DNA of 57,920 bases from JACZST01 sp964195155 (GCA_964195155.1 CAXMOP010000001.1:1-57920), one strand, 5' to 3'. Positions 26,440-35,481 are shown, counted from the stretch's first letter. Made by a program: numbers and translations. Notes: generated from the letters alone by a model not told the origin.

Positions 26440-26838
26440 GGCCCGGTCCTTTGCCTCCCCCTCAGCTCAGGGGAGGTGCCGAGCGCCAGCGAGGCGGAGG
26501 GGGTCGGAGCGTTGTCGCGACCACGGTTTGACCCCCCTCCCCGCCTGGCGGCGGGGCTCCCCCCCGGAGGGGGGAGCAAAGAGCAGGCCGCGGCGCCACG
26601 GCTCGACCCCACCTCCCGCCTGTTTTCTCCCCTCTCCGGAGAAATGCCGAGCGAGGCGAGGTGGCCCGGTCCTTTGCCTCCCCCTCAGGGGGAGGTGCCG
26701 AGCGCCAGCGAGGCGGAGGGGGTCGGAGCGTTGTCGCGACCACGGTTTGACCCCCCTCCCCGCCTGGCGGCGGGACTCCCCTCTGAGGGGGGAGCAAAGA
26801 GAGGGCCGCGGCGCCACGGCTCGACCCCACCTCCCGCC
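26440..26838. repeat. Two ~180-bp direct copies of a GC-rich intergenic repeat
   Basis: Copy 1 runs about 26440-26620 and copy 2 about 26663-26838. They share long identical stretches including ggtgccgagcgccagcgagg, gagcgttgtcgcgaccacgg and a block ending ctcgaccccacctcccgcc. Each contains palindromic CCCCCTC...GAGGGGG pieces. The whole gap 26437-26942 (506 bp) is made of this family; a degenerate third part (26850-26940) precedes the yqeC stop codon. Open frames through it exist on both strands but are repeat-encoded and not credible genes. Related to 13297-13467. Confidence 0.9.
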
Positions 26839-26942
26839 GGCGGCGGGTCCCCCCCCTGAAGGGGGAGCGAAGAGCAGGCCGCTCGGGCCCCGGCTCGGCT
26901 CCGCCTCGCCTTTTGCCCCCACTCGGACGAAGTGCCCGAGCG

Positions 26943-27650
26943 TTAGCGGTATGGCACCACCACAACACGGTCGACATCGGGATCCCGAGAGATGAGCAGC
27001 GACAGCTCGCCGGCAACGTCCATCGTCTCGGATGACACCTTGGTGATCGCCACGATGATCCGGGCAGATGCCGGCACGTCCTTGAGCCCTCCCCTTGCGC
27101 TGGTGAGGATTTGGGCGACGTCGGCCACAGCCAACACATGGCTGACCGGGCGACCAAGCAGCTCCGCGACACGTTCGGGCCGGTGACATGCCCCGGTGAT
27201 GGTCGAGCCGACAGCATCGATGCCGGCGACGGGGATCACGATCGTCGAGGTGAGTGGGATGACCGGCTCGAAATTGCCGGGCGCCTTGAGCGTCTTGCCG
27301 TTGGCGCCGTCCGCTTCGACGAGTACGTACTCGGCCGAGCTCTCGCGGAACAACTTGTCGATCTCGGTGGGTGCGGGCCCGCTCACCTTGGCATCGGCAT
27401 CTCGCCGGACGACGAACACCGGGCCGGGGCGTCGCTCGAGATTCGCTTCGACGTCGCGGATCGAGTCGACGACGGGCGGTTCGATCTGTTCGACGCTCAT
27501 CCTTGTCGTGGTCGTGATGACGACGCGGTGTCCGGTGTCGCTGAGCTCACGGCCAAGACCGAGCATCAGCGTGCTCTTGCCGCCGGCACCGACGAAGGCG
27601 ACGAGCTCGCGTTCGGCGAGCCCGAGACGCTCGGCCCAGGACTCACTCAT
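26943..27650 (-). CDS. yqeC: YqeC, selenium-dependent molybdenum hydroxylase accessory protein
   Basis: 235 residues from the ATG at 27650, chosen because it overlaps the yqeB stop as ATGA like every other junction in this operon; an upstream ATG at 27665 would add 5 residues. Motifs: P-loop VAFVGAGGKSTLML, ITTTTRM, YVLVEADGANGKTLKAP. The family is a recognised marker of selenium-dependent molybdenum hydroxylases and is thought to act in maturation of their labile selenium cofactor. Last gene of the operon ygfM-xdhD-xdhC-yqeB-yqeC. Confidence 0.9.
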   Translation of the reverse strand: MSESWAERLGLAERELVAFVGAGGKSTLMLGLGRELSDTGHRVVITTTTRMSVEQIEPPVVDSIRDVEANLERRPGPVFVVRRDADAKVSGPAPTEIDKLFRESSAEYVLVEADGANGKTLKAPGNFEPVIPLTSTIVIPVAGIDAVGSTITGACHRPERVAELLGRPVSHVLAVADVAQILTSARGGLKDVPASARIIVAITKVSSETMDVAGELSLLISRDPDVDRVVVVPYR

Positions 27651-28501
27651 CGCTGGCTGAACCATGTCATCACCGCTTCCAGGACCCCACCGGCGACGGA
27701 TCGAGACTTGTCCGAGATCTCGAAACAGACCTCCGGGTCCCCGCGTGGATCAATATCGCCGATCTTGAGCCCCGCCTTGACCGGTCCTGGTGCGATGAGC
27801 CCGCGCACCACTCCGCCGATGGGCGCGGTGACCGCAACGCCTTGTACTGAGCCGAGTTGGTCTCCCGCCGAGACGAGGTCGGCGATCTCCCGCTCCCAGC
27901 GCACCTCCCCATCGCGGTCGGCCCGGATAACGCGTTTGGACGATTCTCCGCCGATCGATCCCGGGACCCCGGTGTTCTGCTGGGCACCGCCCTCCCAAAT
28001 GACCCTGCCGAGATGGTGACCGCGGTTGGTCTCGATGACCGCTTCGCACTGGTCCCCCGCCGTGAAACCAGGGCCGAGGCCGATGACCAACGGCGCCATC
28101 GCCCGATTGGTGTCCAGCGGCGTTTTGGCCAACCTGGCGTCGATCACGATCCGGGGTGGATCCTCGAGGTCGGGGATCGTGTTTGCCACGAGGACGGCCA
28201 CCCCGTTGCGTGCAGAGAGGTCGAGGGCCGCATCCGGCGTTTCGACCAGGATCCCGTCCACGCCCTCAACGGTAATCGAGCCCTCCGTGACGGCGGTGGA
28301 GAAGGCGACGGTGCGCCGGATCGCCAGCGGCCGCTCGATGTCGACGACGATGACCGGGAACCCGGACCGATGGAGGCGCCATGCGGTCCCGGTGCCAAGG
28401 TCACCGCCGCCGCGGACGACCACGAGTTCGTCAAGGGCTCGTCGACCGGACCCCTGGCCCGGCTTGGCCGAAGCGTCGATCGACGACCCCTCGTCGATCA
28501 T
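27647..28501 (-). CDS. yqeB: YqeB (EF2563-type), selenium-dependent molybdenum hydroxylase system protein
   Basis: 284 residues from the ATG at 28501, which overlaps the xdhC stop (ATGA). The open frame extends 58 codons further upstream, but that part is an arginine-rich shadow of xdhC. Visible: the Rossmann-like VVVRGGGDLGTGTAWRLHRSG (about 30-50), VIVVDIERPLAIRRTVAFSTAV and the late GGVVRGLI. YqeB-type proteins belong with YqeC to the selenium-dependent hydroxylase maturation set; biochemistry is unclear. Translationally coupled on both sides. Confidence 0.9.
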   Translation of the reverse strand: MIDEGSSIDASAKPGQGSGRRALDELVVVRGGGDLGTGTAWRLHRSGFPVIVVDIERPLAIRRTVAFSTAVTEGSITVEGVDGILVETPDAALDLSARNGVAVLVANTIPDLEDPPRIVIDARLAKTPLDTNRAMAPLVIGLGPGFTAGDQCEAVIETNRGHHLGRVIWEGGAQQNTGVPGSIGGESSKRVIRADRDGEVRWEREIADLVSAGDQLGSVQGVAVTAPIGGVVRGLIAPGPVKAGLKIGDIDPRGDPEVCFEISDKSRSVAGGVLEAVMTWFSQR

Positions 28502-29301
28502 TGCGACCCCTCGGTGCCGTCCGCCCGGGTCTCTTGGATGATCTCGGACAAGATCGACACCGCGATCTCCTCGACGGTTTCGGCGCCGAGCTCGATGCCG
28601 ATCGGGACGTGGATTCGATCGAGCGATGCCTCTTCGAGGCCGCTGTCGACCAGCTCCCGTTTCGTTGCGTTCCAACGGCGGCCGCTTCCCATGACCCCGA
28701 TGTAGCGGGCCGGCGTATCGAGCAGCCTGGGGATGGCGTCGACATCGAGCTCGACGCTACGTGACACGACGACGATCGAGGTGTCCTCGATCACCGGCAT
28801 CGCGGCGAGGGCATCGGACACCGAACCGGCGATCCGCTCGTCGGCGTGGGGAACGATCGCTTCGTCGACCCGCTCCGGCCGGTCGTCGGTGGCGATCGTT
28901 CGATAGCCGAGCCAGTGGGCGAGGTCGACCACGGCGGCGCCGACGTGGCCGATGCCGATGACGAGCACGGTGTGCGAGGGCATGTAGGGCTCAAGGTAGA
29001 CGGTCATCTCGCCGCCACACACCCCCGCGTCGCCGCGCTCCGGATCGACGAGGGGATAGGTCTCCAGCCGGGTCTTGCCGGTGCGGAGCACGTCGAGGGC
29101 ATCCTCGATGACGCGGGCCTCGAGCTCCCCGCCACCAATGGTGCCGCTCTGTGCGGGCCCCGGGTAGACCAGCATCTTGGTCCCGGCGTGGCGTGGCACC
29201 GAGCGTTTCGTCGACACGATGGTTGCCAGGACGACGGGCCGGCGCGTGGCGACGGCTTCGGACATCTCGGCGAGCAGCTGCTGGTCCTCGGAGGAGGTCA
29301 C
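28498..29301 (-). CDS. xdhC: XdhC-family molybdenum hydroxylase maturation factor
   Basis: 267 residues from the GTG at 29301, which overlaps the xdhD stop (GTGA); an upstream ATG at 29328 is possible. The N-terminal XdhC/CoxI domain has SVPRHAGTKMLVY and GTIGGGELEARV; the C-terminal Rossmann domain has VLVIGIGHVGAAVVDLAHWLG and ARYIGVMGSGRR. XdhC proteins bind molybdopterin cofactor, help sulfuration and insert it into the apoenzyme. Together with YqeB and YqeC it should mature the XdhD-like enzyme just upstream, and possibly the second hydroxylase at 38-41.6 kb. Confidence 0.92.
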   Translation of the reverse strand: MTSSEDQQLLAEMSEAVATRRPVVLATIVSTKRSVPRHAGTKMLVYPGPAQSGTIGGGELEARVIEDALDVLRTGKTRLETYPLVDPERGDAGVCGGEMTVYLEPYMPSHTVLVIGIGHVGAAVVDLAHWLGYRTIATDDRPERVDEAIVPHADERIAGSVSDALAAMPVIEDTSIVVVSRSVELDVDAIPRLLDTPARYIGVMGSGRRWNATKRELVDSGLEEASLDRIHVPIGIELGAETVEEIAVSILSEIIQETRADGTEGSQ

Positions 29302-32207
29302 ATCGCTGCGGTCTGCAGGGCCCGCCACACACGTTCGGGAGTCAGCGGGATGGCGTCGATCCTGACGCCGGTGGCGTCTACAAGAGCATTGCGAATCGCC
29401 GGGGCAACGCCGTCCTTGGGGATCTCAGCGACCGCCTTGGCGCCGAAGGGGCCGCTCTTTTCCATGGTCTGGACGAGGAACGCCTCGATACGCGGCATCT
29501 CGTCCGAGCGGTAGATCTTGTATGGACCGAATTCGGCGTTGACCATGCGGCCGTCCTCGTCATAGGCCATTTCCTCGCAATGCCCGTACCCAAGGGCCTG
29601 AATCATGCCGCCTTCGACTTGCCCTGAGGCGGTCACCGGGTTGATCGGGACTCCGCAGTCGACGGCCATGATCAGCGAAATCACGGTCACCTGGCCGGTG
29701 TCGATGTCGACCTCGATCTCGGCAAACTGCGCCGCGTACGGCGGCGGTGACTCGGGCGATACATATGAAGCGGTACCCATGATCTGGTGTTGCGCCACCT
29801 GGTGCAGGCTGGACAGGGCAATTTCGGCGATGGTCACCGATCGGTCATCGGTGCTCCATGCCTGCCCGTCGCGGAGTTCGATCGCACCGGGAGTCGTTTC
29901 CAGCATTCGGGCGGCTCGCTCCACCACCATCAGCCTCGCCTCCTCGGCGGCACGCTTCACCGCCATCCCCGAGATGTACGTCGTACTCGATGCATAAGCG
30001 CCGGTGTCGAAGGGCGTCATGTCGGTGTCTGCGGCATACACCAGGATGTCGTCGAGGGCGACGCCGAGTACTTCTGCGGCGATCTGGGCGAGCACCGTGT
30101 CGGCGCCGGTACCAAGATCGGTGGCTCCGATCAAGAGGTTGAACGAGCCGTCGTCGTTGATTTTTATGCTGGCTGCGCCCATGTCGAGGCCCGGGATCCC
30201 GGTGCCGTGCATGCACATGGCAAAGCCGAGACCGCGACGGATGTGCGGGCGGTCTGCGGGCTGCTTCCACTCAGCGTCGGCGCGGCGATCCCATCCAACT
30301 GCTCGCTGACCCTGGGCAACGCACTCCTCGAGCCCGCTGGAGGTGACGATCGGCATCACCTCGGCATCGACGTCTCCCTCTCCCAATGCCGGGGCAATGT
30401 CCAACGGGTCCCCGGCTGTGGTCCAGTTGAGCCTGCGGAACTCGATGGCATCCATGTCGAGCGCATCGGCGATGTCCTCCATGTGTGCCTCGAGGGCAAA
30501 CAGGGCCTGGGGTGCCCCATAACCGCGGTACGCGCCGGGGACCGGGATGTTGGTGTACACGACGTCGCAGCGAAAGCGCTTGTTCGGGCAGTTGTACGAA
30601 CTGAGGCCGCGGAGGCCGGTGACCATCTGGACGGTGAGGCCGTGGGTGCCGTACGGACCGGTGTTGGCAACGATGCTCATCTGTTGGGCGACCAGCCTGC
30701 CGTCGTTGCTGACCCCGGTCTTGTAGGTGATGGTCTGCGGATGCCGGGTCCTGGAGGAAATGAACTCCTCTTCCCGGGTGAGCTCGAGTCGAACCGGCTT
30801 CCCGGTTGCCATGGTGAGGTGGCCCACGATGTCTTCGATCAGCATCTCCTGCTTGACGCCGAAACCGCCGCCGATCCGGGGTTTGACGATGCGGATCCGC
30901 TTCACAGGAAGCCCCAACAGCGGCGCCACCATCCGGCGTGAATGGAACGGCACCTGGGTCGAGGTCCTGATCACCATCCGCTCGTCGCTGTCCCACCACG
31001 AGATGGCGATGTGGGGCTCGATCGGAGCCTGCTGCACCTGGTGGACCCGCAGCGTCTGTTCGAATACGTGATCTGCCTTTTCCCAGGCATCGTCGACGTC
31101 TCCGGTGTCCGCTGAGATGTGGTGAACGATGTTGCGCGACGCGTCGTGGGCGCCCTCCATGTCGGGCTCGTCGTGGATAACCGGTGCACCGTCGGCGATC
31201 GCGTCGTTCTCGTCGAACACGGCGGGCAGGACGTCGTAGGTGACGTCGATGAGGTCGAGGGCCGCTTGGGCGATCTCCGTGGTGTCCGCGGCGACCGCGG
31301 CGACGCGGTCGCCGACGTAGCGCACCTTGTTGTCAAAGCTCACCTGGTCGTATGGCTTCGGGTTCGGAAAGCTCTGCCCGCCCGAGGCGTAGCGAACCCT
31401 CGGCACGTTCTCGTGGTGGAGCACCGCCCGAACGCCTGGGAGTTCCCTGGCCTTGGAGTCGTCGATGGCGACGATTCGGGCATGGGCATGGGGGCTGTAC
31501 AGCACCTTGGCATGGAGCAGGCCACGGATCTCGATGTCGTCGACGAACGCCGGATATCCCTTGGCCAGCTTCAGCGCGTCGACCTTTGGCTCGGGCCGAC
31601 CCACCACCGCGGTTTCCGGGACCTCGGGGCTCAGGATGATCCGGGGCGACAGGACGGGAAGCGAGGCGGGGTCGGCGACTCCCTCCTCGGTGGAGAGCGG
31701 GTCGGTGAGGGGAGCGACGTAGCCAAGGGAGATCTCCTCGATCGGGTCACCACGCAGCGCTGCGCCGGCACGGAGGATCGCATGGACCGGCCGGAGATAG
31801 CCGGTCTCACGGTCCAGGACGCCGGTCAGGATGTCGCGGGCCTCGGCCTCGGTGGGGTTCGGCTCGCCGGCGAGCAGTTCCTTGGCCGCCAGCATCTGCG
31901 CCGGGCTCGAGTAGCCGGACTGCATCGCGCCCGAATCGATGAACGCCTGCTGGATCGGGTGGATCGATCCCGGCGTCGACATCCCCTCCACCGTGTCGAT
32001 GCGATGCCCGTCTGCCTGTGCGGCGAGCATGACCTCTGCGGAGATCAAACGGCCGTCGACCAGGACCGCCGCAGCGCCGGTCTCCCCGGTCTCGGAGCCG
32101 AAGCGCACGCTGAAGAGCCCCTCACGCCGCAGCACTCTCAGCAATGACTCGCCCGGCTCGCAGCCGATCGTCGTGCGCTCGCCGTTGATGGTGAGCTCGA
32201 TCGTCAT
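29298..32207 (-). CDS. xdhD: XdhD-type molybdopterin hydroxylase with a cysteine-less ferredoxin domain
   Basis: 969 residues. Residues 1-155 align in spacing with the two-cluster 2Fe-2S domain of xanthine dehydrogenases, but the ligand positions are S38, T43, A46, about A57, S97, S100, D132 and E134 instead of cysteine; C16 is the domain's only cysteine. No Fe-S cluster can bind in the usual way. The molybdenum part follows: KVDALKLAKGYPAFVDDI (about 208), GGGFGVKQE (about 447), GAYRGYGAPQ (about 555), DLGTGADTV and GPFGAKAVAEIP near the C-terminus with the putative catalytic glutamate. From memory E. coli XdhD has the same loss. Probable purine hydroxylase, with electrons leaving by a different route. 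Overlaps ygfM and xdhC by 4 bp. Confidence 0.92.
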   Translation of the reverse strand: MTIELTINGERTTIGCEPGESLLRVLRREGLFSVRFGSETGETGAAAVLVDGRLISAEVMLAAQADGHRIDTVEGMSTPGSIHPIQQAFIDSGAMQSGYSSPAQMLAAKELLAGEPNPTEAEARDILTGVLDRETGYLRPVHAILRAGAALRGDPIEEISLGYVAPLTDPLSTEEGVADPASLPVLSPRIILSPEVPETAVVGRPEPKVDALKLAKGYPAFVDDIEIRGLLHAKVLYSPHAHARIVAIDDSKARELPGVRAVLHHENVPRVRYASGGQSFPNPKPYDQVSFDNKVRYVGDRVAAVAADTTEIAQAALDLIDVTYDVLPAVFDENDAIADGAPVIHDEPDMEGAHDASRNIVHHISADTGDVDDAWEKADHVFEQTLRVHQVQQAPIEPHIAISWWDSDERMVIRTSTQVPFHSRRMVAPLLGLPVKRIRIVKPRIGGGFGVKQEMLIEDIVGHLTMATGKPVRLELTREEEFISSRTRHPQTITYKTGVSNDGRLVAQQMSIVANTGPYGTHGLTVQMVTGLRGLSSYNCPNKRFRCDVVYTNIPVPGAYRGYGAPQALFALEAHMEDIADALDMDAIEFRRLNWTTAGDPLDIAPALGEGDVDAEVMPIVTSSGLEECVAQGQRAVGWDRRADAEWKQPADRPHIRRGLGFAMCMHGTGIPGLDMGAASIKINDDGSFNLLIGATDLGTGADTVLAQIAAEVLGVALDDILVYAADTDMTPFDTGAYASSTTYISGMAVKRAAEEARLMVVERAARMLETTPGAIELRDGQAWSTDDRSVTIAEIALSSLHQVAQHQIMGTASYVSPESPPPYAAQFAEIEVDIDTGQVTVISLIMAVDCGVPINPVTASGQVEGGMIQALGYGHCEEMAYDEDGRMVNAEFGPYKIYRSDEMPRIEAFLVQTMEKSGPFGAKAVAEIPKDGVAPAIRNALVDATGVRIDAIPLTPERVWRALQTAAM

Positions 32208-32929
32208 GCGTCGAGCCCTGCGACGGCGCGGCCGGCAAGGGTCCTGGCCAGATGGATGCGATATTCGGCGGTTCCCCTGAAGTCGCCCGACGGGTCCAAA
32301 ACGTCGAGCGCGCTCGGATCAATCGCAATCGGGACTGCCGACACACCGGTCAGGGCGAGCAGGATGTCTCCGTCGTCGGTGCGTCGCGCCACGGCCATCA
32401 CGATGGGGCGGTCGGCGGGCGTGCGACCGGTTCGAGCCGCATGGGTGGTACCTCCCGCGGAGATGGCGATCCGGGTGATGATGCCGATGGCACTTTCCCG
32501 CAGGTAGTCGCCCAAGGAGTGCCACGCCTCGCCGTCGGAGTCGGCCACGGCGACCTCGGCCTGGAAGACGAGGAGTCCGGCGAGCAGCTCGCTCTCGGCA
32601 TCGCCGGTGGCAACGGCACCACCGATCGTCGCCGCGTTCCTGATCGTGTTCGGTGCCTCGCGCCTGGCCAGATCACGCAACATTGCCGGCACCAGATCGG
32701 AATCCACCAGGCCGCGGAGCGTCACCATGGCCTCAATGACGATCCGATCCGCATCCAGCTCGATCTCGTTCAGGCCAAGGCCCTGGAGATCGATCAGTGC
32801 CGTGGCGGTATCGGCGGAGGCACGGGAGGGAACCAGCGAGGTACCACCGCCGAGCACCGTGGCTCCCTCGGCGCCAAGGAGAGAAATCGCTTCATCGAGT
32901 GTCGCCGGCCGGTGGTACGTCTCGATCAC
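32204..32929 (-). CDS. ygfM: FAD-binding subunit of molybdenum hydroxylase, YgfM-like
   Basis: 241 residues. FAD-binding loops VLGGGTSLV (about 25-33) and NAATIGGAVATGDAE (about 97-111) are those of the CoxM/XdhB family. Short, as E. coli YgfM is. First gene of the minus-strand operon; it overlaps xdhD by 4 bp, so it is expected to be the flavin partner of XdhD. Since XdhD lacks its 2Fe-2S clusters, how electrons reach this flavin is not obvious. A divergent promoter region (32930-33108) lies upstream; I could not identify a specific box there. Confidence 0.88.
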   Translation of the reverse strand: MIETYHRPATLDEAISLLGAEGATVLGGGTSLVPSRASADTATALIDLQGLGLNEIELDADRIVIEAMVTLRGLVDSDLVPAMLRDLARREAPNTIRNAATIGGAVATGDAESELLAGLLVFQAEVAVADSDGEAWHSLGDYLRESAIGIITRIAISAGGTTHAARTGRTPADRPIVMAVARRTDDGDILLALTGVSAVPIAIDPSALDVLDPSGDFRGTAEYRIHLARTLAGRAVAGLDA

Positions 32930-33108
32930 GACTCGGTCAGCTCCTTTTCCCGAGCGCCTTCCCGAGCGCCGGGGTGGTTTTGCAGGACTCTACCGAGACC
33001 GGTCTGCTCACTCGGCGCATCTGGGTCGGCCCGAGATCGCGAGAAGCCTTGCCAGATTGGAGTCGAGCGGCCTATTCAGCACCGCCGAACCACCGCCGAT
33101 CATTGACC

Positions 33109-33885
33109 GTGACCCGTCGAGCGGCGCTATTCATGCTCTTCGCGGTCCTTGCGACCGCCTGTGGAGCACCGCGCGCCGAAACACCAGACTTCACCGACAA
33201 CCTCGCTCTGGTCGTTTCCGCAGTCGAAGGGTCCGAGGTCCTGACCGGTTCGGTGGTGCCGCCGCCTCTCCCCGAAGGCCTGCACATCCAGCCCACCCTC
33301 GCCATCGAGCGGCCGAGCAACTTCCCGTCGATTGAACGGCTGCGCGGTCTCGTCGCCGATGCTCCTCATCCGTACCCGAGGGCCCTGATCACCAGCTGCC
33401 TCTCCCTCTCCGCTGGTGGAGAGCTGCTCAGTGACCAGGGGTTCGATACCAGCCGGCTCGACCAGCGCATGAAGATCACCTATTTCGACGGGCTCGTCGT
33501 GTGGGAGGACGCCGCCGGATTCCGGCAGGTCTTCACCCCCGACGTGGGGAGCTACTACCAGGACGCCGACGGTTCGTGGCAGGAAGCGACCGGGTCCGAG
33601 TGGACCGTGTACGGGCCCCTGTCCGACTGGTCCCAGGCTCAGGAAGAAGCGAGCATCATCCTCGCCGCCGCGCCACAGGTCGTTGGCTATGAGACCGTGG
33701 CCGATACGGCCACCGTGCGGCTGCTGCTCGTCGACGGCCACGATCGCGCCCACATCTGGCTCGACGAAACGGGTGCGACGCTGCGCCTGGTCGAAGAATT
33801 CGAAGGACCGGACGGCGCATCACGGTGGGTCGGGATCTGGAGTGTTGAGACGCTGGCGCCCGTGCTTGCCGGGCCCATGCCCTGA
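33109..33885 (+). CDS. Putative lipoprotein, unknown function
   Basis: 258 residues from GTG 33109, chosen because it gives a clean signal peptide with lipobox LATAC (C18); the open frame extends upstream without similarity. The mature part has no motif I recognise; it reads like a small periplasmic/extracytoplasmic sensor domain of the kind in actinobacterial surface lipoproteins (TYFDGLVVWEDAAGF, SWQEATGSEWTVYGPL). It lies 30 bp before the 8-oxoguanine deaminase gene and diverges from ygfM. Confidence 0.7.
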   Translation: MTRRAALFMLFAVLATACGAPRAETPDFTDNLALVVSAVEGSEVLTGSVVPPPLPEGLHIQPTLAIERPSNFPSIERLRGLVADAPHPYPRALITSCLSLSAGGELLSDQGFDTSRLDQRMKITYFDGLVVWEDAAGFRQVFTPDVGSYYQDADGSWQEATGSEWTVYGPLSDWSQAQEEASIILAAAPQVVGYETVADTATVRLLLVDGHDRAHIWLDETGATLRLVEEFEGPDGASRWVGIWSVETLAPVLAGPMP

Positions 33886-33902
33886 TCCTGCCGGTGATCT
33901 AC

Positions 33903-33908
33903 TAGCTT
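33903..33908 (+). promoter_or_regulatory. Candidate -10 box (TAGCTT) before the deaminase gene
   Basis: TAGCTT ends 7 nt before the GTG start at 33916, with no Shine-Dalgarno sequence. It would give a leaderless transcript independent of the lipoprotein gene. Confidence 0.4.
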
Positions 33909-33915
33909 CACCGCC

Positions 33916-35277
33916 GTGACCAGCCTGCTGATCAAGCACGCCACCGTGCTGGGGACGATGGATGACCAGGGCACCGAAATCGAGGACGGCGCCCTGTACG
34001 CGGTCGACGGCTGGATCGCGCAGGTGGGCACAACCGCCGACCTCCCCGACTCCGCGGACGAGGTCGTCGACCTCTCCAACCATGTCGTGGTTCCCGGGTT
34101 GATCAACACCCATCACCACTTCTATCAGACGCTCACCAGAGCCGTCCCGGGCGCCCAGGACGCCGGGTTGTTCGAGTGGCTGCGGGTCCTCTATCCGATC
34201 TGGGCGCGGTTGACCCCCGAGGACGTCGTCCTCTCCACCCAGGTTGCCCTCGCCGAGCTCGCGCTATCGGGGTGCACGACGTCGTCGGACCATCTGTATC
34301 TCTATCCAAATGGCTCGTCCTTCGCCGACCAGGTCGAGGCCGCCGAGGCGATCCCGCTCAGGGTCCATCTGGCTCGAGGATCGATGTCGCTGGGGGAGAG
34401 CGACGGGGGCCTTCCGCCGGACTCAGTGGTCGAAGAAGAGGGCACGATTCTTGCCAGCACGCAGGCGGCCATCGAGACCTTCCATGACCCGGCGCCGGGA
34501 GCGATGGTTCGCGTCATGGTCGCGCCGTGCTCGCCGTTCTCGGTGACGATGGACCTCATGCGTGAGGCCGCCGATCTGGCCCGGACCTACGGCGTCCACC
34601 TGCACACGCACGTCGCGGAGACGCTCGACGAAGAGCAGTTTTGCTTCCAATTGTGCGGGATGACCCCCGTCCAGCTCATGGAGGACCTCGGCTGGGCGGG
34701 CGGGGATGTGTGGTACGCCCACGGCGTCTTTGTCGACGACGCCGAGATCAAGCGAATGGCCGCCGCGGGAACCGGGGTTGCCCATTGCCCGACGTCCAAC
34801 ATGCGTCTTGCCTCCGGGATCGCCCCGCTGCGCGGCTACCTGGAAGCGGGAGTGCGCACCGGGATCGGCGTCGACGGCTCGGCGAGCAACGATGGCAGCC
34901 ATCTGCTTGGCGAGGCCCGCCAGGCGATGCTGCTGGCACGGCTGGCTGCTGCGGGAGAAGACGGGCCGTACCTGTCAGCCAGGGATGCGCTCCGGCTGGC
35001 GACCAGGGGCTCGGCATCGGTCCTTGGCCGCGACGACGTCGGGTCGCTCGAACCCGGCAAGGCGGCCGACTTCACTGCGGTCTCGCTCGATCGGATCGGA
35101 TACGCCGGTGCGCTGCATGATCCACTTGCCGCGCTGCTTTTCGCCGCCCCGGTCACCGTCGATCACACGTACGTTCACGGGCGCGCCGTGGTGAGCGGCG
35201 GTGAGCTGGTCGGAGTGGATCTGCCGCTGCTGCTGGAGCGGCACAATGCCGCGGCGAAACGGCTGCTGGCCGGCTAG
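33916..35277 (+). CDS. 8-oxoguanine deaminase-type amidohydrolase
   Basis: 453 residues, GTG start, full length for the family. Metal and substrate motifs: PGLINTHHHFYQTLTRA (about 59-75), HLHTHVAETLDEE (about 230-242), YAHGVFV, HCPTSNMRLASGIAPL (about 293-308) and GVDGSASNDGSHLLGEARQA (about 317-336). The last two are characteristic of the 8-oxoguanine deaminase group within the ATZ/TRZ/SsnA amidohydrolases, which converts 8-oxoguanine to urate and ammonia. That feeds the neighbouring urate-type pathway. Isocytosine or other purine deamination is a less likely alternative. Unlike the SsnA-like protein, this one keeps the N-terminal beta domain. Confidence 0.88.
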   Translation: MTSLLIKHATVLGTMDDQGTEIEDGALYAVDGWIAQVGTTADLPDSADEVVDLSNHVVVPGLINTHHHFYQTLTRAVPGAQDAGLFEWLRVLYPIWARLTPEDVVLSTQVALAELALSGCTTSSDHLYLYPNGSSFADQVEAAEAIPLRVHLARGSMSLGESDGGLPPDSVVEEEGTILASTQAAIETFHDPAPGAMVRVMVAPCSPFSVTMDLMREAADLARTYGVHLHTHVAETLDEEQFCFQLCGMTPVQLMEDLGWAGGDVWYAHGVFVDDAEIKRMAAAGTGVAHCPTSNMRLASGIAPLRGYLEAGVRTGIGVDGSASNDGSHLLGEARQAMLLARLAAAGEDGPYLSARDALRLATRGSASVLGRDDVGSLEPGKAADFTAVSLDRIGYAGALHDPLAALLFAAPVTVDHTYVHGRAVVSGGELVGVDLPLLLERHNAAAKRLLAG

Positions 35278-35280
35278 AAA

Positions 35281-35382
35281 GGTGTTGAGCAATCCTCCAG
35301 CGGGTCGGCGCTGACTGGAGTCACCGTGACACTCAAGCGAGCGGCGGCTCAGGGCACTCGTCATTGTTCATCATCGTGCTAG
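35281..35382. repeat. Left copy of a ~100-bp direct repeat flanking the sulfatase gene
   Basis: Shares ggtg(t/c)tgagca, cagcggg, gcgagcggcggc, ggcactcgtcattgt and a final ctag with 37893-37992 in the same order and orientation. The remaining gap 35383-35481 shows nothing else. Confidence 0.85.
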
Positions 35383-35481
35383 CTGTTGGCGGTATTCGAC
35401 GATTGGCCAGGGTGGTCGGCCGGTCGATCGCTTCTCGATGCGATCGTAGACAAGTCGCAGCTGCCGATCACACCTTGGTGG

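Noticed and set aside
26399..27217. Open frames on both strands through the GC-rich repeat block
   Set aside because: The translations are repeated P/R/G-rich strings that occur twice because the DNA does; they have no RBS and no domain.
29298..32207. Selenocysteine (UGA) codons in the Mo hydroxylase
   Set aside because: The frame is open throughout; selenium-dependent Mo hydroxylases use a labile selenium cofactor, not selenocysteine.
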